A stretch of DNA of 64,000 nt from Streptosporangium brasiliense (GTDB lineage Bacteria > Actinomycetota > Actinomycetes > Streptosporangiales > Streptosporangiaceae): positions 372,001-436,000 of the forward strand of contig NZ_JAUSRB010000001.1 in assembly GCF_030811595.1 (NCBI RefSeq). The letters are read 5' to 3'. Of this stretch, positions 57,054 through 64,000 are shown piece by piece. Every line of letters starts with the position of its first letter. Position 1 is the first letter of the stretch. The position numbers and the translations under genes are program-made. The notes under the pieces were generated by a model. That model did no database searches and had not been told where the DNA came from. It saw only the letters and a program-made list of their open reading frames with translations.

Positions 57054-58463
57054 ATGACCAACCTGTCCCGGCGTGAGCTTCTGCGCAGCGCGGCCCTGGC
57101 GGGGATCGCCCTGCCGGTGCTGTCGGCGTGCGCCAGTCCCGCGGGCCCCGGCGGCGCCTCACCGGCGGCGCCGGCCGCCGGGGCCACCAGCGCGGCCAAC
57201 CCGCTCGGCCTCGTCGAGACCAGCCCCCTGGAGGTCTGGATCTTCGACGGCGGCCTGGGCGACGCCTACGCCACGGACGTCCACGAGCCGCTGGTCAAGG
57301 GCAAGTTCCCCAAGCTGGAGATCAAACACAACACGACCAAGGAGATCGCCAAGACCCTCCAGCCACGCTTCGCCGGCGGCAACCCGCCGGAGCTCGTCAA
57401 CAACTCGGGCGCCAACGCGATGGACTTCGGGGCCCTGGTCCAGGACGGCCAGCTCGCCGACCTCACGCCCCTGTACGACGCGCCGAGCTGGGACGACCCC
57501 GCCGTCAAGGTGCGCGACACGATCGACCCGGCCGCGATCGAGCTGGGCAGCTACGACGGCAAGCCGTACGTCCTGAACTACGCCAGCACCGTCTGGGGCA
57601 TCTGGTACTCGCAGAAGCTCTTCGAGGCCGAGGGCTGGCAGCCGCCCAAGACGTGGGCGGAGTTCCTGCGGCTCTGCGAGACCATCAAGAAGTCCGGCAA
57701 GATGGCGCCGTTCACCTACGCGGGCAAGCACCCCTTCTACATCTACGAGACCATCCTCACCCTCGCCGCGAAGATCGGCGGCAAGGACGTGCTGAAGAAC
57801 ATCGACAACCTGGAGGACGGCGCCTGGCAGGTCGAGCCGGTCAAGCAGGCCGCGACCGCCTTCGCCGAGATCGGCGCCAAATACCTCCTCCAGGGCACCG
57901 CCGGCCTGGACCACGTCCAGACCCAGACCGCCCACAACAAGGGCCAGGTCGCCATGCTGCCCTGCGGCTCCTGGCTGGAGAACGAGCAGAAGGACTCCAC
58001 CCCGGCCGACTTCGGCTACGCGATGTTCACGCTGCCGGACTTCGGCTCCTCCGACGCCCTGCCGTACGGCACGCTGCACGCCCGGCCGGGTGAGGAGTTC
58101 ATCGTCCCGGCCAAGTCGGCCAATCCCCGGGCGGGCCTGGAGTACATGCGGGCGATGCTCTCCAAGGAGGGCGCCGGCAAGTTCATGGAGATGGTCTCCA
58201 CGCTGACCGTCGTCAAGGGCGCGAGCGAGGGGCGCACGCTCAAGCCGGGCCTGAAGAGCGCCTCGACCGCCCTGGCCGCGGCGGGCGACAACGCCGTCTG
58301 GTTCCTGTTCCGCAAGTGGTACGTGGAGATGCACGACGAGGTGGCCGCGGCGACCGGGCAGTTCATGAACGGCAAGCTGACCGTCGACCAGTGGATCGAA
58401 CGGGCGCAGAAGAAGGCCGACTCGATCAAGAACGACTCCTCGGTGAAGAAGTTCAAGAGGTAA
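57054..58463 (+). CDS. Sugar ABC transporter substrate-binding lipoprotein (NgcE-like)
   Basis: 469 residues from ATG 57054 behind AGGAGG. The signal has a twin-arginine-like start (NLSRRELLRSAALAG) and a lipobox LSAC, so it is a lipoprotein. The mature part is a family-1 binding protein: KFPKLEIKHNTTKEIAKTLQPRF, VLNYASTVWGIWYSQKLFEAEGW, VAMLPCGSWLENEQ. It matches the N-acetylglucosamine/chitobiose binding protein NgcE in overall layout. It is followed by two permeases; no ATPase gene is present, as is usual where MsiK is shared. Confidence 0.85.
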   Translation: MTNLSRRELLRSAALAGIALPVLSACASPAGPGGASPAAPAAGATSAANPLGLVETSPLEVWIFDGGLGDAYATDVHEPLVKGKFPKLEIKHNTTKEIAKTLQPRFAGGNPPELVNNSGANAMDFGALVQDGQLADLTPLYDAPSWDDPAVKVRDTIDPAAIELGSYDGKPYVLNYASTVWGIWYSQKLFEAEGWQPPKTWAEFLRLCETIKKSGKMAPFTYAGKHPFYIYETILTLAAKIGGKDVLKNIDNLEDGAWQVEPVKQAATAFAEIGAKYLLQGTAGLDHVQTQTAHNKGQVAMLPCGSWLENEQKDSTPADFGYAMFTLPDFGSSDALPYGTLHARPGEEFIVPAKSANPRAGLEYMRAMLSKEGAGKFMEMVSTLTVVKGASEGRTLKPGLKSASTALAAAGDNAVWFLFRKWYVEMHDEVAAATGQFMNGKLTVDQWIERAQKKADSIKNDSSVKKFKR

Positions 58464-58590
58464 GAGGTGGCGGTGGCGTACGACGGCGGTGGCGGGCGGC
58501 CCGCGGGAGGCGGGCCGCCGGTGAGAGGCGGACGGCGGTCCGTCCGGGGCGGGCGGTCCGCGCGGCGAGCAGGGGAACGGTAGGCGGGCG

Positions 58591-59493
58591 ATGAACTACG
58601 GCAGGACGCGGTTCGTCACCGGGTTTCTCGCGATCCCGGTGGCGCTCTATGTGATCTACGTGATCGCCCCCTACGCGCAGGCCTTCTACATCGCGTTCAC
58701 CAACTGGCGCGGGGTGAGCGCGGATCCGCAGTTCGTGGGCCTGGAGAACTTCCGGAGACTCCTGGACGACGACGTCTTCTGGAAGGCGGTGGGGCACAAC
58801 CTCATCCTGCTGATCCTGATGCCGGTGCTGACCATCGGGATCGCGCTCCTGTTCGCCTTCCTGCTCAACAGCGGAGGGCGGGGCGGCACCGGCGGCGTCT
58901 GGGGGTCGAAGTTCTACCGGGTGGTGTTCTTCTTCCCCCAGGTGCTGGCCGTCGTCGTGGTCGCGGTCCTGTTCCAGCAGGTCTTCCGGCCCGACCGGAG
59001 CGGGATGCTCAACGCGCCGCTGATCGCCCTCGGGTTCGAGCCGGTCGGCTTCCTGTCCGACACCGACGTCGCGCTCTGGGCGCTGCTGGGCGTGCTGGTC
59101 TGGCAGGCGGTCGGCTTCTACGTGGTGCTCTTCTCGGCGGGCATCTCCTCCATCCCGCGTGACATGTTCGAGGCGGCGTCGATCGACGGCGCCGGGGGAG
59201 CGCAGCTGTTCTTCCGGATCACGCTGCCCCTGCTCTGGGACACCATCCAGGTGGGCTGGGTCTACCTCGGCATCGCCGCGCTCGACGTCTTCGCCGTCGT
59301 GTGGGTGATGACGGCCGAACACGGCGGGCCCGACTCCTCCACGACCGTGATGGCGGCGGAGATCTACCGCAACGCCTTCCAGTACTTCAGGTTCGGCTAC
59401 GCCTCCGCGATGGGCGTGGTGCTGTTCTTCTTCACCATCGGGTTCGCGGCGCTGGCCCTGCGCCTGTCGCGGCGTGAGCGGATCGAGTTCTAG
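58591..59493 (+). CDS. Sugar ABC transporter permease (NgcF-like)
   Basis: 300 residues with six membrane helices. The EAA loop is IPRDMFEAASIDGAGGAQLFFRITLPLLWDT (~residues 188-218), which docks the ATPase. MalF-type topology with a long first periplasmic loop. Start ATG 58591; the 127-base gap after the binding-protein gene has no gene. The stop overlaps the next start. Confidence 0.87.
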   Translation: MNYGRTRFVTGFLAIPVALYVIYVIAPYAQAFYIAFTNWRGVSADPQFVGLENFRRLLDDDVFWKAVGHNLILLILMPVLTIGIALLFAFLLNSGGRGGTGGVWGSKFYRVVFFFPQVLAVVVVAVLFQQVFRPDRSGMLNAPLIALGFEPVGFLSDTDVALWALLGVLVWQAVGFYVVLFSAGISSIPRDMFEAASIDGAGGAQLFFRITLPLLWDTIQVGWVYLGIAALDVFAVVWVMTAEHGGPDSSTTVMAAEIYRNAFQYFRFGYASAMGVVLFFFTIGFAALALRLSRRERIEF

Positions 59494-60425
59494 TGGCAGA
59501 CGCGATGACTCCCACGGCAGAGACGATGATCTCCCGGAGCCGGGCCTACGCCCGGCAGGAGCGCAGGAGGCGCCTGGGCCCCCTGTCGGCCCTGACGCAC
59601 GTCGCGCTGCTGGTGTGGACGGTCCTGGTGGTGGTGCCGATCCTGTGGACGTTCCTGGCGTCGGTGAAGAGCGAGGACGAGATCTTCGGCGACGCCTGGT
59701 CGCTGCCGGTCTCCCTCCGCCTCGACAACTGGGCGCGGGCCTGGGAGCAGGCGCACGTGGGCCAGTACATGATCAACAGCATCGTCGTCGTGGGGGCCGG
59801 CACCTTCGGCACGATGCTGTTCGGCTCGATGGCCGCTTACGTGCTCGCCCGCTACCGCTTCCGCGGCAACCGGGCGATCTACCTGCTGTTCGTCTCCGGC
59901 CTGGCCTTCCCGGTCTACCTGGCGCTGACCCCGCTGTTCTTCGTCGTGCAGAACATGGGCGCGGTCCCGGTGATCGGCCGGTTCATCGGCCTCAACTCCC
60001 ACGGCGGGCTGGTGCTGGTCTACATCGCCTACTCGCTGCCGTTCACCGTGTTCTTCCTCGCGGCGTTCTTCAGGACGCTGCCCGGGGCGGTGGCCGAGGC
60101 GGCCTTCGTGGACGGGGCCTCGCACACCCGGGTGTTCTTCCAGATCATGCTCCCGATGGCCAGGCCGGGCATCATCAGCGTGACCATCTTCAACGTGCTC
60201 GGCCAGTGGAACCAGTACCAGCTGCCGCTGGTGCTGCTGCCCGCCGACAAGGAGAAGTGGGTGCTCACGCAGGGCATCGCCGACATCTCCACCGCCGCCG
60301 GCTACGACGCGGACTGGTCGGCCCTGTTCGCCGCGCTCAGCATGGCCATCCTCCCCATGCTGATCGTCTATACGATCTTCCAGAGCCAGATCCAGAAGGG
60401 CCTGACGGCGGGGGCGCTCAAGTAG
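59493..60425 (+). CDS. Sugar ABC transporter permease (NgcG-like)
   Basis: 310 residues from GTG 59493, sharing a base with the TAG of the previous gene. MalG-type permease with six helices and EAA loop LPGAVAEAAFVDGASHTRVFFQIMLPMARPG (~residues 192-222). The N-terminal ~30 residues are charged and cytoplasmic (QERRRRLGPLSAL). With the upstream gene it forms the importer channel for the amino-sugar. Confidence 0.87.
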   Translation: MADAMTPTAETMISRSRAYARQERRRRLGPLSALTHVALLVWTVLVVVPILWTFLASVKSEDEIFGDAWSLPVSLRLDNWARAWEQAHVGQYMINSIVVVGAGTFGTMLFGSMAAYVLARYRFRGNRAIYLLFVSGLAFPVYLALTPLFFVVQNMGAVPVIGRFIGLNSHGGLVLVYIAYSLPFTVFFLAAFFRTLPGAVAEAAFVDGASHTRVFFQIMLPMARPGIISVTIFNVLGQWNQYQLPLVLLPADKEKWVLTQGIADISTAAGYDADWSALFAALSMAILPMLIVYTIFQSQIQKGLTAGALK

Positions 60426-60477
60426 CCCGTTAACCTCCGCTTAAGAAGATCCTATTCTGCGATTAAGGGGATACGGG

Positions 60478-60529
60478 TTGACGGGTGGGGCATATCGGCG
60501 GTTAAGTTCGTTAGGAAACTTTCCTAACG
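60478..60529 (+). promoter_or_regulatory. Chitosanase promoter with CsnR-type palindrome
   Basis: TTGACG (60478-60483) and GTTAAG (60501-60506) are 17 bases apart. A 21-bp palindrome follows: CGTTAGGAAA (60509-60518), C, TTTCCTAACG (60520-60529), covering the start of transcription. The AGGAAAsTTTCCT core is what I recall for the ROK-family repressor CsnR of Streptomyces chitosanase genes. No csnR gene lies in the window. Confidence 0.78.
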
Positions 60530-60586
60530 AGCGGGCGAAGACTCCTCGCCTCCGGTCGTTCCTCCACCGTCCCCCTGGAGAGACAC

Positions 60587-61459
60587 GTGCCCATCTCGTC
60601 AGATCCGCGCTCCGGCCGCCGGATGCTGCGGCTCCTGCTCACCACGGCCGTGGTCGCCGCCCCGGTCCTGTCCGTCCACGCGGGTCCCGCGCACGCCGCC
60701 GGGCCGGCACCGCGCCTGTCGGTGTCCTCGCCGGAGCCGGCGGCCGCCGGGGTCGACCTCACCGACCCGCGCAAGAAGGACATCGCCATGCAGCTCGTCT
60801 CCAGCGCGGAGAACTCCTCCCTCAACTGGAAGGCGCAGTACAAGTACATCGAGGACATCGACGACGAGCGCGGCTACACCGCCGGGATCATCGGCTTCTG
60901 CTCCGGCACCGGCGACATGCTCGACCTCGTCGAGCTCTACGCCGAGCGCAAGCCCGGGAACGTGCTCGCCAAATACCTGCCCGCCCTGCGCAAGGTCAAC
61001 GGCACCGACTCCCACAAGGGCCTCGACCCGAACTACCCCAAGGACTGGGCCACCGCGGCCAAGGACACGGCCTTCCAGCAGGCGCAGAACGACGAGCGTG
61101 ACCGGGTCTACTTCAACCCGGCGGTCCAGCAGGCCAAGCAGGACGGCCTGCGCGCCCTCGGGCAGTTCGCCTACTACGACGCCATCGTCATGCACGGCGA
61201 CGGGGGCGACCCGGAGAGCTTCAGCGCGATCCGCAGGAACGCCCTCAAGAAGGCCAAGCCGCCCGCGCAGGGCGGCGACGAGGTCAAATACCTGCACGCC
61301 TTCCTCGACGCCCGCAAGGTGGCCATGAAGGCCGAGGAGGCGCACGAGGACACCAGCCGGGTCGACACCGCGCAGCGGGTCTTCCTCAACAAGGGCAACC
61401 TCGACCTGAACACCCCGCTGTCCTGGAAGGTCTACGGCGACCCCTACACGATCAAGTGA
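60587..61459 (+). CDS. csn: Secreted chitosanase, glycoside hydrolase family 46
   Basis: 290 residues from GTG 60587 behind GGAGAG. The signal peptide is of Tat-like type (RSGRRMLRLLLTTAVVAAPVLSVHA). The mature GH46 domain has the catalytic Glu in SSAENSSLNWKAQYKYIEDIDDERGYTAGIIGF, with Asp in the DERG segment as the second acid. It also has the conserved LFDARKVAM-like and DTSRVDTAQR helices. It hydrolyses chitosan outside the cell; the importer upstream could take up products. The clear operator suggests repression until chitosan oligomers appear. Confidence 0.93.
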   Translation: MPISSDPRSGRRMLRLLLTTAVVAAPVLSVHAGPAHAAGPAPRLSVSSPEPAAAGVDLTDPRKKDIAMQLVSSAENSSLNWKAQYKYIEDIDDERGYTAGIIGFCSGTGDMLDLVELYAERKPGNVLAKYLPALRKVNGTDSHKGLDPNYPKDWATAAKDTAFQQAQNDERDRVYFNPAVQQAKQDGLRALGQFAYYDAIVMHGDGGDPESFSAIRRNALKKAKPPAQGGDEVKYLHAFLDARKVAMKAEEAHEDTSRVDTAQRVFLNKGNLDLNTPLSWKVYGDPYTIK

Positions 61460-61467
61460 CCGGCCCC

Positions 61468-61492
61468 GGCGGGCGGGCCCGGCCCGTCCGCC
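61468..61492. terminator. Hairpin between convergent chitosanase and AlkD-like genes
   Basis: GGCGGGCGGGCC and GGCCCGTCCGCC pair with one G-T wobble and a very short loop. It lies in the 51-base gap between the two stop codons and may serve both directions. Confidence 0.5.
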
Positions 61493-61510
61493 GGTCAGGC
61501 GCCGGCGGGG

Positions 61511-62194
61511 TCACCGGGCCGGGAGGTTCTTCAGGGCCTCGCGGCGGCTCAGGCCGGTGATGCCCATGTGGTCGACGTAGCGGACGACCTCGTCGGGGTC
61601 GATCTTGGCGTATTCGCGCAGGGCCCAGCCGATCGCCTTACGGGCGAAGAAGTCGATGTCGGACAGGCTCGGCGCGATGCAGGCGTAGAGCAGGCCGGTG
61701 TCGGTGGCGGACCTGAACCTGTTCTGGCAGAGGATGGCCGTGCGGCGCTTCCACAGGTCGTCGCCGTGCGCCCACTCCAGCATGAGCGGGCGCATCGTGT
61801 CGGGGAAGGCCGACAGCAGGCCGCCGACGCGGTGGACGGCCAGCTCGTCGACGTAGTCCCACCAGGCTCCGGTGACGATCATCTCTTCGTACATGGGGAG
61901 CGCGTAAAGGGTCTGGAACCTCCGGTACGGCCGGTGTCCGGTCAGCTCGATCGCCGCGTAGCGCTCCTCGCGGTATTCGGCGTCCCGCCACAGCGACAGG
62001 ACCGTCCTGCGCCATTCGGGCGCGCTCTCGATCGGATGCTCGGCGAAGACCCTCCGCAGCGCCGTACGGCGAGGCCCGGCCTGGACGCCGAGGAAGGGTA
62101 TCTCCGACTTCATGTAGGCCCGCATCGCCGGCGCCTTGGCCGGGTCGGCCACCTCGGTGAACGCGCGCCGCACCGCCTCGTGCAGGGTGTCCAT
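61511..62194 (-). CDS. DNA alkylation repair (AlkD-like) HEAT-repeat protein
   Basis: 227 residues from ATG 62194; in-frame codons up to 62296 are Gly/Ala-rich and not typical. Family features: AMRAYMKSEIPFLGVQAGPRR, VLSLWRDAEYREERYAAIEL, WWDYVDELAVHRVGGLL, LWKRRTAILCQNRFR, IDFFARKAIGWALREYAKIDP. AlkD enzymes remove bulky or cationic alkylated bases without base flipping. The Trp/Asp/Arg set (WWDYVD, RKAIGW) is conserved here. Its neighbours do not explain its role. Confidence 0.86.
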   Translation of the reverse strand: MDTLHEAVRRAFTEVADPAKAPAMRAYMKSEIPFLGVQAGPRRTALRRVFAEHPIESAPEWRRTVLSLWRDAEYREERYAAIELTGHRPYRRFQTLYALPMYEEMIVTGAWWDYVDELAVHRVGGLLSAFPDTMRPLMLEWAHGDDLWKRRTAILCQNRFRSATDTGLLYACIAPSLSDIDFFARKAIGWALREYAKIDPDEVVRYVDHMGITGLSRREALKNLPAR

Positions 62195-62335
62195 GCCCGC
62201 TCGCCACTCCTCGTCCGCACCGTGGGCGGCCCGTCCCGCGCCGGCCGCCGCGCTCGTCGGGCGGGCTCCGCCCGCGCTGTCATGCCCGCCCGTCACTCTC
62301 CGTCCGCACCGCCCGCCGCCGCCCGGCCGGGCGCG

Positions 62336-63025
62336 TCACGCGCTGTGGCTGCTCCGCTCGCCGGTCGCCAGGCCGTCGAACAGGACCGTGATGTAGTGCT
62401 CGGCGAGGCCGGTGGTGTTGAGGCGGCCTCCGGGGCGGAACCAGCGGACCGCCACCCAGATGGTGTCGCGGATCATGCGGTAGGTGAGCTTGGGGTCCAC
62501 GTCGGCGCGGAACTGGCCGACGGCCTGGCCGCGCTTGATCTGCTCCACCCACATGCGCTCGACCTCGTCCTCGGCCTTGACCAGGTAGTCGAACCGGTCG
62601 CCGGGCAGGGAGCGCAGATAGTTCCAGTCGTTCTGCATGACGGTGATCGCCGCGCGGTGCGGTTCGAGGGTGCTGAACCCGATGCGCACCATCTCTGACA
62701 GGATTGCGCGGGGCTCGCCCTCCTGCTCCAGGGCCGCGCGGTAGCGGCCGACGAGGTCGTCGAGGAAGGTGGTCAGCACCTCGTCGACGATCGTCTCCTT
62801 GGAGTCGAAGTGGTGGTAGAGGCTCCCGGACAGGATGCCCGCCTCCTCCGCGATCTCGCGGACGGTGGTCGCCTGGAAGCCCTTGCGGGCGAAAAGCTCG
62901 GCGGCGAGCTTGACGAGGTGGTCGCGGCGTTCGGAGGCGGAGCCGGATGAGGCCGCGCGCTTCGTCGTGCCCTGGCGCTTGACTGGGGTGGTGGTCGCGC
63001 CGCCGGAGTTCTTTCGCGTGTTCAC
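62336..63025 (-). CDS. kstR2: TetR-family repressor KstR2, regulator of HIP (steroid C/D-ring) catabolism
   Basis: 229 residues from GTG 63025. The match to what I recall of mycobacterial KstR2 runs the whole length: FQATTVREIAEEAGILSGSLYHHFDSKETIVDEVL in the HTH, and MWVEQIKRG, DPKLTYRMIRDTIWVAVRWFRPGG in the ligand domain. KstR2 binds HIP-CoA-type acyl-CoA ligands and is released from AnCAAGnnCTTGnT boxes. A Ser/Thr/Lys-rich N-terminal tail of ~30 residues is extra. CATAAT lies six bases before the start, so initiation is probably leaderless. The divergent gene is fadA6-like, as in the mycobacterial neighbourhood. Confidence 0.88.
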   Translation of the reverse strand: MNTRKNSGGATTTPVKRQGTTKRAASSGSASERRDHLVKLAAELFARKGFQATTVREIAEEAGILSGSLYHHFDSKETIVDEVLTTFLDDLVGRYRAALEQEGEPRAILSEMVRIGFSTLEPHRAAITVMQNDWNYLRSLPGDRFDYLVKAEDEVERMWVEQIKRGQAVGQFRADVDPKLTYRMIRDTIWVAVRWFRPGGRLNTTGLAEHYITVLFDGLATGERSSHSA

Positions 63026-63045
63026 ACCTCCATTATGAGCCCTTG

Positions 63046-63059
63046 CGCAATCGCTTGTT
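63046..63059 (-). promoter_or_regulatory. Imperfect KstR2-like box at the kstR2 promoter
   Basis: On the minus strand AACAAGCGATTGCG matches AnCAAGnnCTTGnT except at two positions. It is just upstream of CATAAT (63037-63032), so it could serve self-repression of kstR2. Confidence 0.45.
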
Positions 63060-63097
63060 CACCTGAACGCGCCAGCTCATCCAGGTCTTTGTATGTG

Positions 63098-63111
63098 ACC
63101 AAGCGCTTGCT
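63098..63111 (+). promoter_or_regulatory. Perfect KstR2 box between kstR2 and fadA6
   Basis: ACCAAGCGCTTGCT fits AnCAAGnnCTTGnT at every defined position. TACCCT at 63111-63116 may be the fadA6 -10, so the box covers the RNA polymerase site. Confidence 0.8.
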
Positions 63112-63146
63112 ACCCTTGTCGTCTGCGGACAACGAAGGGACACGCA

Positions 63147-64000
63147 ATGGCTGAGGCGTACATCGTCGGCGCGGTCCGGACCCCCGTGGGTCGCAGGAAC
63201 GGCGGCCTGGCCGGCGCCCACCCCGCCGATCTGGGCGCCCACGTGCTCGGGGAGCTCGTCCGGCGCACCGGGGTGGACCCCTCGGCCGTGGACGACGTCG
63301 TTTTCGGCTGCGTGGACACCGTCGGCCCGCAGGCCGGGGACATCGCCCGCACCTGCTGGCTGGCCGCCGGGCTGCCGCAGGAGGTGCCCGGCGTCACGGT
63401 CGACCGCCAGTGCGGCTCCTCCCAGCAGGCGGTCCACTTCGCCGCCCAGGCCGTGCTGTCGGGCACCTGCGACCTGGTCGTGGCCGGCGGCGTACAGAAC
63501 ATGAGCCGCGTCCCGATCGGCTACGCCATGACCGCCGGGCAGGCCCTCGGCTCCGACAGCCCGTTCGCGGGCTCCAAGGGCTGGTGGTCCCGGTACGGCG
63601 GGCAGGAGGTGTCGCAGTTCCGCGGCGCCGAGATGATCGCCTCCCGGTGGGAGGTGTCGCGGCTCGACATGGAGGAGTTCGCCTACGAGTCCCACCGGCG
63701 GGCGCTGCGCGCCGTCGACGAGGGCCGGTTCGCCGCCGAGATCGCCCCGTACGAGGGTGTAGCCGTCGACGAGGGCCCCCGCCGCGACACCACGCTGGAG
63801 AAGATGGCCGCGCTCAAGCCCCTGGTCGAGGGCGGGCGCCTCACCGCCGCGGTCTCCTCCCAGATCTCCGACGGCGCCGCCGCCCTGCTCGTCGCCTCCG
63901 AGGAGGCGGTCCGGGTCCACGGCCTGATCCCGCGCGCCCGCGTCCACCACCTGTCCGTCCGCGGCGACGATCCGATCATGATGCTCTCCGCGCCGATCCC
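63147..64000 (+). CDS. fadA6: Acetyl-CoA acyltransferase FadA6-like thiolase (3' end outside window)
   Basis: 284 codons are visible. ATG 63147 follows GAAGGGAC. Nucleophile Cys89 in VTVDRQCGSSQQAVHFAAQAV, then VVAGGVQNMSRVPIGYAMT, the loop segment GWWSRYGGQEVSQFRGAEMIA, LEKMAALKPLVEGGRLTAAVSSQISDGAAALLVASEEAV. These segments closely follow mycobacterial FadA6, the thiolase that cleaves a ring-derived beta-ketoacyl-CoA in HIP degradation. It is divergent from kstR2 with a perfect box between them. The C-terminal His and Cys active-site motifs lie beyond the window. Confidence 0.9.
   Translation, partial: MAEAYIVGAVRTPVGRRNGGLAGAHPADLGAHVLGELVRRTGVDPSAVDDVVFGCVDTVGPQAGDIARTCWLAAGLPQEVPGVTVDRQCGSSQQAVHFAAQAVLSGTCDLVVAGGVQNMSRVPIGYAMTAGQALGSDSPFAGSKGWWSRYGGQEVSQFRGAEMIASRWEVSRLDMEEFAYESHRRALRAVDEGRFAAEIAPYEGVAVDEGPRRDTTLEKMAALKPLVEGGRLTAAVSSQISDGAAALLVASEEAVRVHGLIPRARVHHLSVRGDDPIMMLSAPI

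Noticed and set aside
1..64000. tRNA, rRNA, phage or insertion-sequence genes
   Set aside because: None recognised on either strand on reading; an automated tRNA/rRNA scan was not possible here.

Overview
The window is a 64 kb, very GC-rich (roughly 70-75% by eye) stretch of actinobacterial chromosome. Many genes start with GTG. Many appear to be leaderless, with a -10 element only 5-9 bases before the start codon. Two luciferase-like oxidoreductases, a GSII-type glutamine synthetase, two large BTAD/SARP-type regulators, an NgcEFG-like sugar importer and a secreted chitosanase together suggest a soil actinomycete. Streptosporangiaceae-like is my best guess, but it is an inference. I see no rRNA, tRNA, CRISPR array, phage or insertion sequence.

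Layout. 1-3969: the end of a membrane-anchored protease-like protein, an acyl-CoA dehydrogenase pair and an F420-type oxidoreductase. 4097-6010: a CHAP-domain cell-wall hydrolase (minus strand) behind a long leader. 6354-6989: a hotdog thioesterase with a KstR-type operator. 7122-12430: a minus-strand catabolic operon (Zn-ribbon/OB protein, VOC protein, AMP-dependent CoA ligase, NDP-forming acyl-CoA synthetase, steroid-type SDR). 12462-14492: a transmembrane Ser/Thr kinase. 14666-18332: an isochorismatase-fold protein, an SDR, a serine hydrolase and a cyclase-family hydrolase. 18373-25375: a TetR/SDR pair, a TauE-type exporter, an ECF42-like sigma factor with its DGPF partner, another SDR and an MFS pump. 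25556-29849 and 40763-45233: two copies of a BTAD-regulator plus FAD-monooxygenase module. 29963-38618: an ArsR/hydrolase pair, an AMP ligase with a luciferase-like monooxygenase, an M64 peptidase, a LysR regulator and a peptidase-like hydrolase. 38733-40720: a membrane protein, a truncated MFS gene and a TetR gene. 45308-53699: a kinase/response-regulator redox module, TrmB, TetR, glnII, MerR, a methyltransferase and a HAD phosphatase. 54100-55182: a cysteine-less thiolase-like protein. 55395-61459: RpiR, SIS, NgcEFG-like transporter and chitosanase. 61511-64000: an AlkD-like protein and a divergent kstR2/fadA6 pair.

The main theme is dispersed acyl-CoA and steroid-type catabolism under shared operators. 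The right edge encodes close relatives of mycobacterial KstR2 and FadA6 (degradation of the steroid C/D rings, HIP pathway) with a perfect KstR2 box between them. Related boxes lie before the isochorismatase-fold gene, the serine hydrolase, the luciferase-like/CoA-ligase operon and the thiolase-like gene. A KstR-type box precedes the thioesterase, and a second shared 19-bp element precedes both the acyl-CoA dehydrogenase pair and the Zn-ribbon-led operon. A single expanded regulon for steroid or similar polycyclic/terpenoid compounds is the simplest reading, but the substrate is not proven.

The second theme is a duplicated two-gene system. Each SARP/BTAD regulator sits just upstream of an FAD monooxygenase gene whose promoter carries direct heptamer repeats at 10-11 bp period, with a different heptamer in each copy. 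The third theme is a chitosan/amino-sugar locus with visible operators.
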